Below are positions 1 through 32,200 of a stretch of 64,000 nucleotides of DNA, piece by piece (the stretch's first letter is position 1; each line of letters starts with the position of its first letter). The DNA comes from Coturnix japonica (taxonomy: Eukaryota; Chordata; Aves; Galliformes; Phasianidae), in contig NC_029516.1 of the NCBI RefSeq assembly GCF_001577835.2, positions 109,400,445 to 109,464,444 on the forward strand, given 5' to 3'. The notes beneath the pieces are model-generated. The model saw nothing but the letters and a program-made list of their open reading frames with translations. It searched no databases and was not told the DNA's origin. The position numbers and the translations under genes were made by a program.

Positions 1-2725
1 TGCAACACCTGAGAATTGAACTGTAACGTAACCAGGTGTAAGTATAATGAAAGAAAGGACAAAACATCAGCTACAGCCCTAACTTCCTTGTGTACACATA
101 CACATAATTGGGTCTTGCATCACTGTAATGCAGCTTCTTCGCAGTTTAATCACGGTGAAACCGTCAGTCAGGCCCCAGAGTTTTTAAGACCAGACCTACG
201 TATTTCAGGCTACATCCATTTCCAGCCCCGATTAAACAGTCCATGGTAGTGGAAGAAAGGCGTTAACACGAGTTTACTTAAAACCCAACTGGAGCCAACT
301 TGGCTGCAGACTGGCAGTGCAAGAGTCTGCTGTATGGCAGAGTGCTGAGCTCATCCCTTAATATAAATTTGTATGTTTTGTTTAAAAACAACACTCTTTA
401 AGCAATGCATGGAAAGTACTGACTGGCTTCAGGAAGCAAAGTAAAGCTCAACTTAGCCAAATGAAAAGTTGGTGTGATGGGGGGGTATGTTATGGGTACA
501 AAAAAGGATATCCCCGTTTTAAAAGCCTTTATTTGGGGCATTCTGCTTCATCTACAAATTAAGTTGGTAACAAATATATTGCTGTTCTATACGTCTGTCG
601 TGTCTCTAGAAGCCCTTAAAAAGTATTCTTGCGGCAGGGTCCAAAACGCGCTCTTGCCTCCAATATAGAACAAGCACTCTAGAAAGGATCGTTACAAGAT
701 ACAAATGCCCAATTAATAAACTTTAAAAATAGAGAACTGCGGGTCCCACCTTGCCAAGGGGATGATGCATCACATACAAAAGTTTTCACTTGCCCTCGGG
801 AAAAACCAATTCACTCTTAGTGTTTGCTGAAAACCAGCATTTGCATCAACTATTGTTGAAATGGTTTGATTCTACAAAGCACGTCATTGGAATCACAAGT
901 CTGAAATATGTTTTTCCTATACGTTTAAGCCTTACGGTTAGCATGATTAAGGTTTCAAAGCTCCAAGTCTAAGCTGCCCACTCACCACTACCTTCTTTCA
1001 TTCATCTTGGGCCGCAAGCACAAAGCCTGCACATATCTACGTCACTGCCAGCCTCCAGTTTGCTTCGCCAGGTAAGAAATGTCAGTTTCACACAGTTCCT
1101 CTCAGTGGTATGAGCTACAACACATTTATCAGGCCTTACACAAACTTACTCTCTTTAAGAGACAGCTACATTATTTCAATGTACATCACTACGGAAAAGG
1201 GATCAGGAGCTCAGTGCAGCCTGAACATTCAAGTAATTTAGCCACTAAACTGTTAAGGGCAATGAGGGTGGGAAGCTCATTGAGAGATGTGCTTGATTCA
1301 GAAACCCCCTCCCAAGTAAGTGCAAAGAACTTTCAGTACCAGAAAAGGCTACACGTTTGCATCGTCCTTACAACAGCAACCCAAACTAGACGGTACATAC
1401 ACATGAACTAAAGTTAAGGGCAGCACGTCATTATTTCACGCATTACCTTGCAATAGAAAGTGTTGGTCCAAGTTTCTCTCAGAAAAAGTCAAAATATGGA
1501 GATATATATTTATATATATGTATATTTTTTTTAAAGGAAAAGCCTAAATGGCAGAAGCTCCACAAGGGAGCTTTGCTCGTGGCATGTTACCGCAATCCAT
1601 CTGAAGTACCATCCCTCCCAGATAACCTATAACTGGGGAGGCACTCTGCCAACTCATACAGCATCCAGGTTGAGAATGCAAGATCCTCCATATATGCTTC
1701 ACAAGATGGAATTGAACGTGTCCGTTCGAGTACAACAGTATTTGCTTACAAACAGTGCATGCACAGCTATTAAAACCACTACATGGTGGAGGCTTCTGTC
1801 TTCTACACTTCAGGCAGTATATGTTTTTTTTTTTTTTTCACAGCTCTTCTGATAATCCACAGAGATACGTCCAGACAACACTGGATTTCTCTAGGCAGCA
1901 TAATCATACACGTTAGGGACACACGGCAGCTGAGGGGGAAAGAACGAGACCAACTTCTGTGCAGCACCAAACCCTACTGCAAAACCCCACTCCACCGCGT
2001 CGCTGTACATTTTCTCACACATTTGAGTTTACCACGTTCACAGGTAGAGCAGACAGTTCCAAAATAACCTTTACAACACAACCCTGAGAAGTCTGAAAAG
2101 AAGTTGTACACCCTGTTTCACCAGCTGCAAATTAACATTTTTCAAAGCTGTTTTGTTTCGTTTTTCTCCCCATACCACAAAGTATATAAAAACCCTTTAA
2201 CGTACATTTTACCATAATCTGGGCCTTTCTCACTCAGCATTATTTATGACAACACACTAGAGGGGAAAGTCGACACGTTTACTGGCCATCAGACATCCTC
2301 AGATAGACGAATTTAGGAGAAACGGTAATCCTTAGTATATCGAGTGGCAACTCAATGAACTAAACCAGAATGCCTTTCCTTAAAGCAAAAAGTGACACGT
2401 CGTCACCATTTCCCTCTAACGATGTTCCGTCTGCACAGTGACAGTGATTCGTGTTGCGGGGAGGAAATGCACATGCATCCTTTTATGGAAAAATATTTTC
2501 TTTTAAAAAAATGAGGCAGATGTGCAACACAGTTGTGGAAAATTTATAGTTTAAGCTATTTCAAGCTGCTATGCAGCTTCCTGTACCACATAAGTCCAGT
2601 AGTTCTAAGAAAATACAGATATGGTAGAAAAAGTAAGAAAATTTTCACCACAAAACCAATAGTTACCACCAACAGAGAAAGTTATACACAAAATATATCT
2701 CTCAATACAGTGTTTACACTTCCTT
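1..2725 (-). other. TXLNG: Probable 3'UTR of TXLNG
   Basis: This stretch follows the TXLNG stop codon on the minus strand. No exon of another gene was recognised in it on either strand, and the short ORFs here have no coding character. It contains no recognisable CR1 or SINE, which is notable because introns nearby do. Mammalian TXLNG transcripts also carry a long 3'UTR, so a 2-3 kb UTR is reasonable. An AT-rich tract lies around 1500-1530. The true cleavage site cannot be fixed from sequence, and the UTR may end near 510 or continue past the window edge. Confidence 0.6.
528..533 (-). other. TXLNG: Candidate poly(A) signal AATAAA for TXLNG
   Basis: Reading the minus strand, this is the only canonical AATAAA that I found between the TXLNG stop codon and the window edge. 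Cleavage would be expected about 10-30 bases further, near 500-518. A weaker ATTAAA lies at 145-150. Neither is proven. Confidence 0.4.
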
Positions 2726-21092
<18,367 letters not shown>

Positions 21093-21166
21093 GATGTGAC
21101 GGCAGCATCCAAACAAGCGGCCCGGCCGAGCGCACCGGAAACTCTCCCGGACGCCCCGCCTCTTTT

Positions 21167-21350
21167 CCTCCGGCAACCAGTGGTAGAAGGGCCGCTTTGC
21201 AACACTGGGACCTGGGTTCGAATCCCCCTGTGGCGCAAGTGGTAGAAGTGCCGCTCTGCTACACAGGAGGCTCGAATCCCGGGGGTTGGACTCGATGATC
21301 TCTAAGGTCCCTTCCAACCCGCACCAGACTGTGATACTGTGATACTATGA
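21167..21350 (+). mobile_element. Dimeric tRNA-like SINE with CR1 tail, copy 1
   Basis: Two tRNA-like units are followed by a CR1 3' tail. Unit 1 has CCAGTGGTAG where the other copies have the A box, and the B box GGTTCGAATCC. Unit 2 has A box TGGCGCAAGTGG and B-box-like GGCTCGAATCC. The tail has GGACTCGATGATCTC, GGTCCCTTCCAACCC and GATACTGTGATAC. It lies in the TXLNG CpG island, antisense to the gene. Its 5' end is less certain than in the other copies. A 6-bp CCCGGA repeat at 21146-21151 and 21353-21358 may or may not be a target-site duplication. Confidence 0.85.
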
Positions 21351-21621
21351 TACCCGGAGCGGCGGTGGGGTCCGCAGTGTGGAGCACCGGGAGCTGTGCT
21401 CCTAGTGAGGAACCGAGTCGCCTCGCGGGATGGCGGGAGGTTGCTGAGGCCTTTATGGCATCTCCCTCCCCGCTCCCGGCGCTGCTCCGCCTCCCGGTGC
21501 CGATTAACGCAGCCAGACGCATTGGTCATCGCTTTGAAGGGGCAGCCGAGCGGCGCCGCGGGCTGAGCCGGGTGTCTGTGGGGTGCAGCGTTGGACGAGG
21601 AGGGCAGGCGGCATCGGCACT

Positions 21622-24600
21622 GCAGCCAAACATAGGTGGTAGTGAGCTCACCTTAGTATAACGCTGCTTCCAGACCTAGGGGAGCATAAACTGTTTGACT
21701 CCTCTCGAGTGTTCCTGTCATAGAATACCACTGACCTCTATGGAGCAACCAGGCTCTTCTTTGGAATCCTTTCATCCAGGTATCGAATAGAAACTGAATT
21801 TCTTCCAGTGTTAGTTTGCATAAAGAGGCCAATGGAAAGGTGGGAGACAGAAGGAAGAAAACCAACCAAACAAGTCACCACTCCTTTACTTCACAAGATC
21901 CTAATATTAAATGATGACAGAGGAATTAACCTAGGGCCTTACCTGGACAGTGCTGGAAACATGTGCTGGCTTAATGCACAGCTGTAATTAACAAACCAAG
22001 CAAGATGCCAGGATGCAATAAAGAGGGATGAGGAGCAGTACGGAAAAACACAAGCCGTGTGTGTCATCTAAGCGGCGTGCTCTCCTGTGCGCTTCTTGCC
22101 GACGTCACACCTCCATTCCTGAGCGAGGGCTCCAAAGCTCAGGGACAAGAGTGAAAAAAGAGCTGGATATTTGTGTTGGTAAGAATTATAGCCAGTTATA
22201 GGCTATTGCAAATGTTTTCTGGAAGGGAATACAGGTGTTGTGCATGGGGACTCAAAGGCAAGTCTTCAGTCACGTGTAAGTGGATGATCAGCCTGGGGAT
22301 CCAGTTAACCCTGCTCTGCCTGACCTAACACTCATGTTGTTTTTCACTCCTGCCAATACTGCAGTCAATACCTAAGGCAGATTTCCCCATTACACCTTGG
22401 GATTTCAGTCTCCAAAGATGGGCTACTCAGCCACCTCCACTGGGAATAACTCAGTGGCCATGAAGCAATGCAGAGATGGCTAGTTGGCTCAGGGCAGACC
22501 TCTTCCCTGCAGGAGCTCAGTCACTGCTCAGCTGATGCAGACAGAGACCATCAGCTTGCCTGCTCTGCCAGTTCCTCCACCTCACTGATCCTATGCTCCA
22601 CTATTCCTGCCTGCCTAGGGAATGCTTCCAGGTCTTTCATTCACATTCCCACTACTTGAGGCTTCTTCCCACCAAGGCAGTTTACTGTTTCCATATCCTC
22701 ACTGAATGTTTGCCAGGGCTTCTCTCCACCCAAGCAATGCTCTCAGAGCAGCATTTTTCATCCACCCAGCACACGATGGGCTTGAAAGTCCTGTTATACA
22801 TGATACAAGATGAAAGTTGCTGATGATACAGCAAAAGCAAAACTTTGATGTTAAAATTGCCGGCATCAACATCACAGAACAGTGCACAGCCAGCATTAAC
22901 TATTCTGAAATCAGCAGGAGAAGCAGCTGGATGTAATCGATGCATTCACTGGTCATTATTTGGCTGTTGAATTGGGTCATTTCTCCTCAGATGGGACAGA
23001 AAACAGAGAAGCAGTAGCTTTATCTGGCTCTGAGCGTTCTAAGAGTATGGAAACCATCACTTAAGAGAATTAATGAAGAAAAGCAATTGCAGCATTAAGG
23101 TTTGGTGCAAGTTTACGATTTAAAGAATGCGTACCAACCATGTCTTACTTACAGCATCTCATATCAGAACAGGTATGAAATCTTTACCTACTTTTATATA
23201 TGCCCCTTAACTAACCATGTTTCTCTTCTTGTTTTCCCTGTTCTGACAGGATCACTAACTGAGAAAAAGTAATTTCTCTACCCGTGTGGTTTTGGATTGA
23301 GTACATCTGGAAAGTACATCTGGAAAGGTTTGTCATGGCCTCATGAATCCCTGAATTAGCAAAGGAAAACTTCACAGCCTACCCCGCTTTAACAAAATGA
23401 AGCGGGTGATTCATTCTGCAAGTGAAGTTCTGCAGAGCGCTGTCTCATTAAAAATGACAGCGACAAACTGATGATAATTATTTTGGTTGCTCCTCCTCTT
23501 GCAGTGCTACTTAGTTAAAAGCAACAGCTTCAAAGTAACTTATGAGCCCTTGAATATATTTAGGTACAGTAATACCTACATTTGTCTTTGCGTGTTCTAC
23601 AGCTGGACACTACACATAGGGCCCAGCGTGGCTGCTGTTGCTTCCCAGGGCGTTGGTAAGTAACCAGATGCAGTTCATCTTCCTTTATGCAATGGCTGTT
23701 GCAGAGTCAAAAAGTCAATAGCGCTGGAGCGTCCAACAGTTCAAGGATGCGCCTGGCAGTCAGGTGATACACTCTTGCACATGGGGTTATTTTTGTAAAC
23801 ACACGAGGTAAAAATTGACCTATTGTGCCGTACTACACGCACAGCGCCATCAACCAGATAGGAAGACAACCAAGCAGCAGGGAATAAAAAGACTTTGATG
23901 ATCCTAATGAACGGATAAAGTAATAAAAAAAATAACATTTGCTTCACTCAGCAAATTGAAAGCTTTCTCTTTTTTTTAAGAGAATGGCTAGAAATGGCTG
24001 GATAAAGCTATGCTTTTTATTTCAAGCTAACCTGAATCACCCGCAAGCAAACCCTTTGTTTCACAAAGGTTAATTCCAAAATCTTCCAGCTTAGTTTCTT
24101 CTGAAGAAAATTGTTCGCAAAAGTTTGCCTGCTTTCCCTCGATGTTTTATACAACTGCCTTTTTTTCTTGTTACGTTGGCTTTAAGGTTTAATATCCTAT
24201 AATTTAGCTCCACGACCACCCACCTCCCTTTGGTTTCATACTGCTGTCCTTTTGCTGTGCTTTACCATCCACACAACTCCAGCCCTTGGAATAATGTTGT
24301 TAAAAACACGGCAACACACTTGCTTTGGAAACATATAGACACATCAGGGTTACAAGGGCCAATGAAATGAAGAGATCGACTTGTGTTCACCTTGTTACTG
24401 TACAAGCAGAACAGATGCTTTCTCTCTGATCAAAATTAATTTTAAATTAAACACTGAATAGTCTAAATATTTGTGAGGATAACAGTCACTGTGGTTCTTT
24501 AATTCCAGATATGAGATCCTAAACCACTTCTTTATTACCACAATACCACATGACTGACTTTGTATCCGTTAACTAGAAGGGAAAGCAGGCCCTAGAAGAA

Positions 24601-25988
24601 CTGTGCTTAAGATGATTTATAGTTGGGAAAACAGTAGTAACAAAAACACTTTGAGAAACCAAACATTCATATGTTTGAAACAATCTTCCATGTTGGAAAT
24701 TATAGGAGGGCTTCCTGTCCAAGTAGTTAATTGAAACAATTTTAACTAGCACTTTCTTAGCATAAGAGCAGTGAAAACTACTTAGCTCTTTTCAGGATGA
24801 ACACTGACAATAATTACAGCTATAATCTCTCTCAGTCTCTTCACAAAAAGCTTCTGCAGAACTGTGTTATTAGGACAACTTCCTGTAAGTAGCGTGCCTA
24901 TAATTCACTTGTGCTTAATGGATCCTACCGCACTGTATCCATTTTCCTTTATATTCAGAACTTTCTGAATGCTTTGTCACAGCTTATGATAGATGACAAA
25001 TAGAACGCAACATCTTCCATTTAAACATCTAAAGAAATTGACGTAAGAATAAAACTACAGGAAATACCAATGTCTAATACAAATTGAACAAGCCTTTAAA
25101 GAACAGTATTTAATTCCACATTTTACGTGCTGCGTGGAAGAATACTTTTGAAATCTGGATAAGTCTGAAATGTTTTCCCCTCAATATACCCTCCTTCCAA
25201 ATAAACCAGCCAATTTTATACATATCTACAATATTTAATAAAGATGTCAAAACCAGCCAAAGTTCTACACAAGTCTTTCAGCACTTAAAGAGAAACATTT
25301 AATTTGCTCCTCCTCAGCAAAATTAAATGAAAGCAAAACAGTCATTGAACAAAGGGAGCATTAAAACCAGTTCTCTCTGTGGGGAAAGGCAGTATCTTAA
25401 TATGAGAATTGATATAATGAAAAACCTCAGGTTAATTCAAGCAGGTAGGAACTCAGATCTTATTAAAATGCTTGAATGCTTGTCTCCTAATCATAACTGA
25501 TTGATCATAAGCGAGCAATTCTTTTGGAGTCTGAATTATTATTTTTTTTAAACATCAGAAATTATTTGTTGGGATCTTCTATACATTCTTTGGCTACATA
25601 TGTTAAGGAGAAGTTAAATACACATGAAAGCTAGCTACAAGTAACTGAAAATAGTACACATTTACAGATTATACAGGAATCAGAGTGTAAATGCAAAGAA
25701 AGTTATTTTCAAAGACAAAATTATATACAAGATCAATGTCTACACCCCAAACATTAGGCTGTAAACAAACTTAACTTGAGATTCTCAAACTCTGAAATCT
25801 TGCAGAGCTTCTTGATCACCCAATAACTCAAAAACTGTTGCTTCAAGTTATCATTTCTACTTATTAGGTATAACCTGCAGTGTCTGTCTCCTTTTTTCAT
25901 TTAAAAGAATAAAGAAGTTCAGATACTGCTCATATGAAGAACAGAAATACTGGTTGTATCCCAATATGGAATTATACATATTTTCTAT
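21622..25988. other. TXLNG-SYAP1 intergenic region, no gene recognised
   Basis: No exon with a supported protein match and no CR1 or SINE was found here. The ORFs are short and random-looking. The right part (from about 24 kb on) probably belongs to the SYAP1 3'UTR. Minus-strand AATAAA signals are at 25989-25994, 24531-24536 and 24016-24021. Which one ends SYAP1 mRNA cannot be decided here. Confidence 0.55.
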
Positions 25989-26104
25989 TTTATTTTACTA
26001 TATTTTCTTGTCTTCTGAAGGTCTGTAGGAATCAAAATATGAAAGAAGAAATCCCTATCAGTTTTCAGGAAAGGTTCGGGGTAACAGCGATCTCGTGAAA
26101 ATGC

Positions 26105-26232
26105 TTAACTTTCTTCTTGCAGCATTTCTTCTATTTCTTTATCCCAGTTTTCATCACGTTTTTCTGATTCTGTCACCACTTCATACTCCTGCAGCTCTTG
26201 TTGTAATTCCTTTTCCCAGTCAGCAGTCTCTT
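26105..26232 (-). CDS. SYAP1: SYAP1 last coding exon (aa 313-354) and stop
   Basis: It encodes [20 protein letters not shown] then [20 protein letters not shown], ending in Ser and TAA at 26105-26107. The [11 protein letters not shown] motif is strongly conserved. Confidence 0.95.
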
Positions 26233-29200
26233 CTGCAAAAGATGAGTAATATCTTATACTATCAAAATTGATTGTCACATGTTATTTATTTATATAAACT
26301 AGAAACTTGATTAATTTGCATTGAGTCTATCTTTCCTCTCTTAAACTTTATGAATAATTCTTCAAAGCAAAAGAAACTCCCATCTTTATCTTCTGACTGA
26401 CAGTTCCATCAAGTGTCCCTTTGCTAACTAATTTCCTACAGACTTGCAATTTAAGTGAATCTCACTTTGTGCCTTTAAATGTTGGCATGGGAAAAAGCTG
26501 TGCTATTTAGAAAGTAATGAAAATAATAAGTTTGATGAATATACTGTTAGGAAGAAAAATCAGGCTCAAATAGGGTGAATAATTTTAAATATAGCTGATA
26601 TTCTCCTCACTGACATTTGTAGCTAGGCAAACCCATTTAATCCAGGTTAAAGGTAACCATATTTCATACCTCAGGGCAAAAAGAAAATGAGTCAGAAGGC
26701 ACACCTATGTTGTTAATCTGTTTAATTAACTCTGCCTTTGATATGAAAGAGCATGGGGGAGGAGGTGGGTTTTTGCTGTGTTACATGTCGGTTAGTACTT
26801 AAGCCTAGATACGAAGGTGGGTAATTCCACAGTCCAAGTCAGTAAGGCCAGCTGAGGTTTATATGAACAAATTACTCTTTAATGACTTATTGAAAAACTT
26901 CTAACGTAAATACCCACAATTAAATAAAGAAAAAATACATGCCGATAAGAATCTAGTAAAGAGTACAAGGAGGAAGAAGGTAGACAAAGGGTAGGAAGGT
27001 AGATGCTTTTATGAAAGAGCCATCTACAAACTGTTATGTGGACTGGAACTTGTCACAAATAACATTCTGCAAGAGACATTGACTGCAGAAAGAATTATCA
27101 CTAATTTCATTCATTTCTGAAGAAGGGTCACAAACCTACTTTCCTAAATGTAACTACAGTACACATATAGATTTAAGTCAACCAATCTTAGAATTACTGT
27201 ATTTGAGATATAACGTACTGGTAGTTTTTACCTTCTACTACTGAAGTCTCTTCTCTCTTTTTGTCTAGCACCAGTTGTTCCATTTCTTTTCTTAGGTCTT
27301 CCTGATTCAAATTACAGGCATCAAAAGCATCGCTCACAAATTCTGACACACCTGGACTCGTGGAAATCTCTTCCTCATCCTGCAATAAGATAGTTTTTTA
27401 CAAGCTTATCCTAAAAGTGGGACACAGAATGGCACCAATGTAAACTTTCGCTCATGCAACTGACTGTCTTAAAGTACAGACAGAAAAAAAACCCCACCAC
27501 AAAATAAAACCAAATACATTACTCCGTCAATTCTTTTCTTCATGAGCTATTTCCCTTTAAGAACGTTCTCTTAAAAACAAATTCTGTTTTTGTATTGTTT
27601 GAGAAACAAGAATAAGCTCTTAAGTAGTTTAGAAATGTACATAATGGACTGATACTAAGCTTTGACCATAATTCAGTAACGGCTTCCTACACGCAGAAAA
27701 GAGATAGAGGGGACCGTTCTCTGGAAGTAATTCCAGCCTAATTTAGTCCATTGCATGTTATTGCCAAGTGAATACACAGCTCTGCTTTTGCCAAGAGTGT
27801 TCTCTGGCACCGATTTAACAACCCAGAAATGAACAAGGGTCATAAGGTGTCTAAGTTAAAGGTTTTGCAGTATCAAAGCTACTCCCGCTGTTGCAATAAT
27901 ATTGCTATGGCAATATATGATTTCCTGCACTTAAGACTGACACTGTAGAAAACATAGCACACATTTTTATGGAGACATCCCTTGTGTTTAAATGTAACGC
28001 AAAACTTCTACTCTCAATGCTTTGGAAACGTTTCTTCAGATGAAAAAAGACAAAACATCTTTACTATAGTAATGTGCAGGATACTAATGAAAGCATAGTT
28101 CAGATACGCTGCTGTTTCTACTACTGAAAACAAGTATCAAAACAGAACAGTAGTACTTTAACACCAGACCGTCAGATATTGCTATAGTTTCATATCACAG
28201 TGTATTCAATAGGATGGATAATTACTTAAGAAACGACAGTTTCACACAACAAACAGCAAATAAAAATCTAAGCATATTTACCTCTTGAGATTTCATCTGA
28301 GGCTTTATTGTTACAGGTGGTGTTTTTGGCCGTATTGTTTCTAGCAAGAGGGGAAAAAAGAGGTCATTACATTTTAATATTAAAGAGCTCATTCATTTTA
28401 AATAGTTACTATAACGTCTGAGGAAATCTGGTAGGCTAAGGCTGAATTCAGCTACAGGTGAAGTACTTACAACAAAAGCAAAAACAGAGCCACAAATTTC
28501 TGTTTTTAATTAAAGGCAAATTCAGCATATCATTTTCTTATTATAAATCTGAAGTTAAATTACAGGAACCCTCCTGCCCCACTAAACAATCCAAAGAACC
28601 ACATAAATAGGAATAGCTGGAAAAATGCCTTCTATAAAATGCTCACAATAGCATTACATGCTACAAAATCTTTGAAGTTACAAAGGTGTAGACTTCCTCA
28701 GGAAGTCCAGTTATCACCTATTGTACAGCTTAACGCTCCCTTGCCTGTATACTTCTACTGACATAGGTATCAGTTAGCTCTTTACGTACAGCAGACTATA
28801 CCTGCGTGCACACCCCAGAACATGAACCAGAACTAGAACGCTCCAAAGTCTTACCTTATTTCATACAGGCAGAAGTCATTGAAAAACAAACTATAGAAGC
28901 TGTTCCAAATTTTCTGGTAAAACTCACTGTATGTTCTAATTTAGTAGCATGGTGCAAAGGAGACAGTGGCTGCTTACAAAGAAGGAAAGATCTTTTTCTC
29001 AGAACAAGAACACTCCAGGTTTTTCTCCCCACGTGGTTAGTGAGGCAGAAGAGTCACAATAATGAGCCAAGTGGCTTCAAAAACAACTAATGCACAGGGC
29101 AAGTTGCAATAGAGATGAAGTGCTTGCTTAGCAGTTTATGTGTTTAAACATGCAAAGCAGTTGTGAACTTGCAGCTGTGTTTATTGCAGGTGGATCCTTC

Positions 29201-32200
29201 CTGCTTATGCAGTAATTTTTGAAGAGGGACTTCTTGCAGGTTTAATTTCCAAGATCAGCTCTAATTATAATAATTCTCTAATTGGTAGCTGTCTCTGCTT
29301 GTAAAGCTCAACTACTCAATGGCCACTGCTCTGTTACATGCTCTTTCCTCCTCCCCCTCCCTAATCTTCATAGGATCTGTTATTGTACCCAATACTACAT
29401 CCAAAAAAGTTCCACTACTCCTGACTCGGGGATGCTGTAGAACATGACACAAAACTTTGCTCTTCAACAGTGAATCCCATAACACTGGGAAAGAGGTGCC
29501 TCAAGCTCCAGACCTTCTCTCATGCAGATGCAGCACATCAGTTCTGTACTGGGCGAAGCACCAATCCAATGTCACTAACAGACCATTAGCACTGCTCTGG
29601 ATCTAGGTTGGCATCATCTCCTCTACTGCTGATAAGACAACTTAATTCCCAAGTAAACAGTTCTACCAAGAGAAGGAGCAGAACTTGGCTTTTTTTTCTT
29701 TTTTTAATAGAACATATAAACACATGGCTTCTAGGCCAGAATATGGAATGTTTTCCTATTATTCACTCCTAACTACCATGACTGACATGAAACTCTGTGA
29801 AAACAGCATGCAAGGAAAAGAAAGAGATGAAATGGAAGGCAATTAATTCTACTGTACAGACATGAGTCAGCTTTGGGAAGACACTGAACGTTATGAGAAG
29901 TTACCAACAAGAAATTACTTCTAGTTTTAACCTCCAATTAGCGAATTCAACCTTCAAAAAGGTCATATAACATAATTCAGAGCTCTCCAAAGCCAGTAAA
30001 TATATCTCTGCCATTACATAAAATATAGTCACTGGGGCAGTAAATCTATTTGCATATCCTATACTGGTCTTCTGAATCACGTGAGATCCTTAACAGGTCA
30101 GAAGGTGATGTGTTGTTCAACCTAAATGAAAATGTTTCATTTTCAGTCACAGTGGTAAGTTTACTAGAAAAGCTCTTTGGGTATTACCCAGCAACTTCGA
30201 TTGGAAATTTCCAAGTGTTTGGATGATTCAGAGGTAACAGTTCTGTTATTTAATACATTCAGGTGCTCTGTCTCTCCTGCAGAGTTGAGACATTTCCATT
30301 AAAACAGCAGCACCCTTAACAGTGTCACAATACCTGTGAGAATACAACTATGCAATGAAGACTCCATTGGCACCAGTCTGCTTTGTTCATTCTAGATGGG
30401 GACTTTGCCTATACTAACACACATGAACCATGAATGCCACCCCAGCTGTTATCCCCTGATAACTCTCCCTTCACCCCAAAGTTCAGCTACCTGTATCCAT
30501 GGAACCAAGGCTCAGCTGAGTAAACTTAGCTCAAACCACACAGCAAATTAGCAGTTTGTGCAAAAGGGCTGTGAAAAAGTACATATGAAGATAAGAAAAG
30601 TCGCTTTACAGACTGAAGGAGACTTACAAAGATGGGATCAACAGCAGTGCAGGACTCAAGAGGAAAAATAAAAATATGGAAAGGTATAATATCTGAAAAA
30701 GGGAAGTCAGTTTGACACTGATCAGCTGATTATCAGTCAAGCTGGCTGTCATCAGGACACCAGCACTGGTGGCTCTGATGATTGCTTTTTGATGCTGGGA
30801 GGATATATAAATCTGTTCCAAGGTACAGCAAAGGCTTCCTCCTCCTGCCCAACGCCTACCTAACATGCAGATTCCTCTGGGGTGATGAGTGTACTCATTA
30901 GACTATGATTTTATAAGCTATGACTGTATCTTAGCCAGAATCTGCTTTATACTCTAAAGCTGCTTTTATTCCTGCTTGAAGAATTTGTCTGCATGCAGGT
31001 AAAGATGCCCAGTGACTCAGAAGAGGATCAGTAACTATACACTGATATAAATTGATCAGCATAACTGAGAAAGCCTATGTTAAGGTAGCTCGTTCATCTC
31101 AAGACTGAATCTCAAGTAGCCTTACGTACCTATCTTGCTCCAATTCTTGAATACATTGCATGTCTTTCCATGTCCTACACACGGCTGCCTCCACCACCAC
31201 AGTAATTTTACCCCCCCATATCACTGACTTATTTCCATCTGGCCTGAGGCTTATGCAAAAAAGAAAAAAGTGCTTAAACAAGTAAGAGCAAAGTGCGTGC
31301 CAGCTGGCTGGGCTGGCTAGTGCATGCTGCCTTACAGGTAAACCAAAGCTACCTCTGGCTTCTGACAGGTCAAAATAGTGCACCAGAGACCACTAGTGGC
31401 TGAGACCTGTTACAAATCAAGTACCGCATCTCATCTCTTGGGACTTGCATCGTTATGGCAAAGTTGGGTGAAATAGGAAAACTGATTAAAAAGCACTGAG
31501 AATCCCCTTCTCTGTCTGGTCAAACAGGCTGAGCATGGTGATAATCCAGGATAAAAATTCTGGCACCTGATACATATGGTCAGTAAACAAATTAATGAGC
31601 TGTGACAATACAAATCCTTTCCATACCTGGCAGTTGACTATCCTCTTCCCTGCCTTTGTTCTCTTCTTTTCCTGCTGCTTGCTGTTGAGCAGCAAGTGCG
31701 GTGAGTTGTGCAGACTGTTTAATTAGGGATACTCTGTAGAAATAATTTCTCCAGAACACTTCTTCCTTTACACTAGAGAGAACAAACAGATACTGATTAC
31801 TACATATGGAAATATAGCTTCTCCTAGCACCTACCAATGAACTAAAAGGAAATATACAGAGGGAAGGAGTAAGCAGAGCTGTCACAAGTACAAACTTTGA
31901 CATATGTGATATACACAATTAATATATATATATATTTAATATATATATATAAATCTACCATTATACAAAGTCTTGATCTCTTCCACAACAGTTACACTGG
32001 GCTCAAAATACAATCAGGTGTTATTTAAAAAAAAGAAAAACAGAAAGCTAACATCATGCAGTAATACATAATCTGGTAAAACATTATGCTGTTATATTCC
32101 TCTGAGTTTGTTAACATTTTCATCATTTCCTCTATAAACTCAACACCCTTTTAACAGTCTTTATCTGTACATTCCTTAGACCTCAGGTGCAACTGTAATC

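Noticed and set aside
21146-21358. CCCGGA direct repeat as the target-site duplication of SINE copy 1
   Set aside because: The 6-mer would require about 15 extra bases at the 5' end relative to other copies and lies in GC-rich sequence where such matches occur by chance. It is noted but not relied on.
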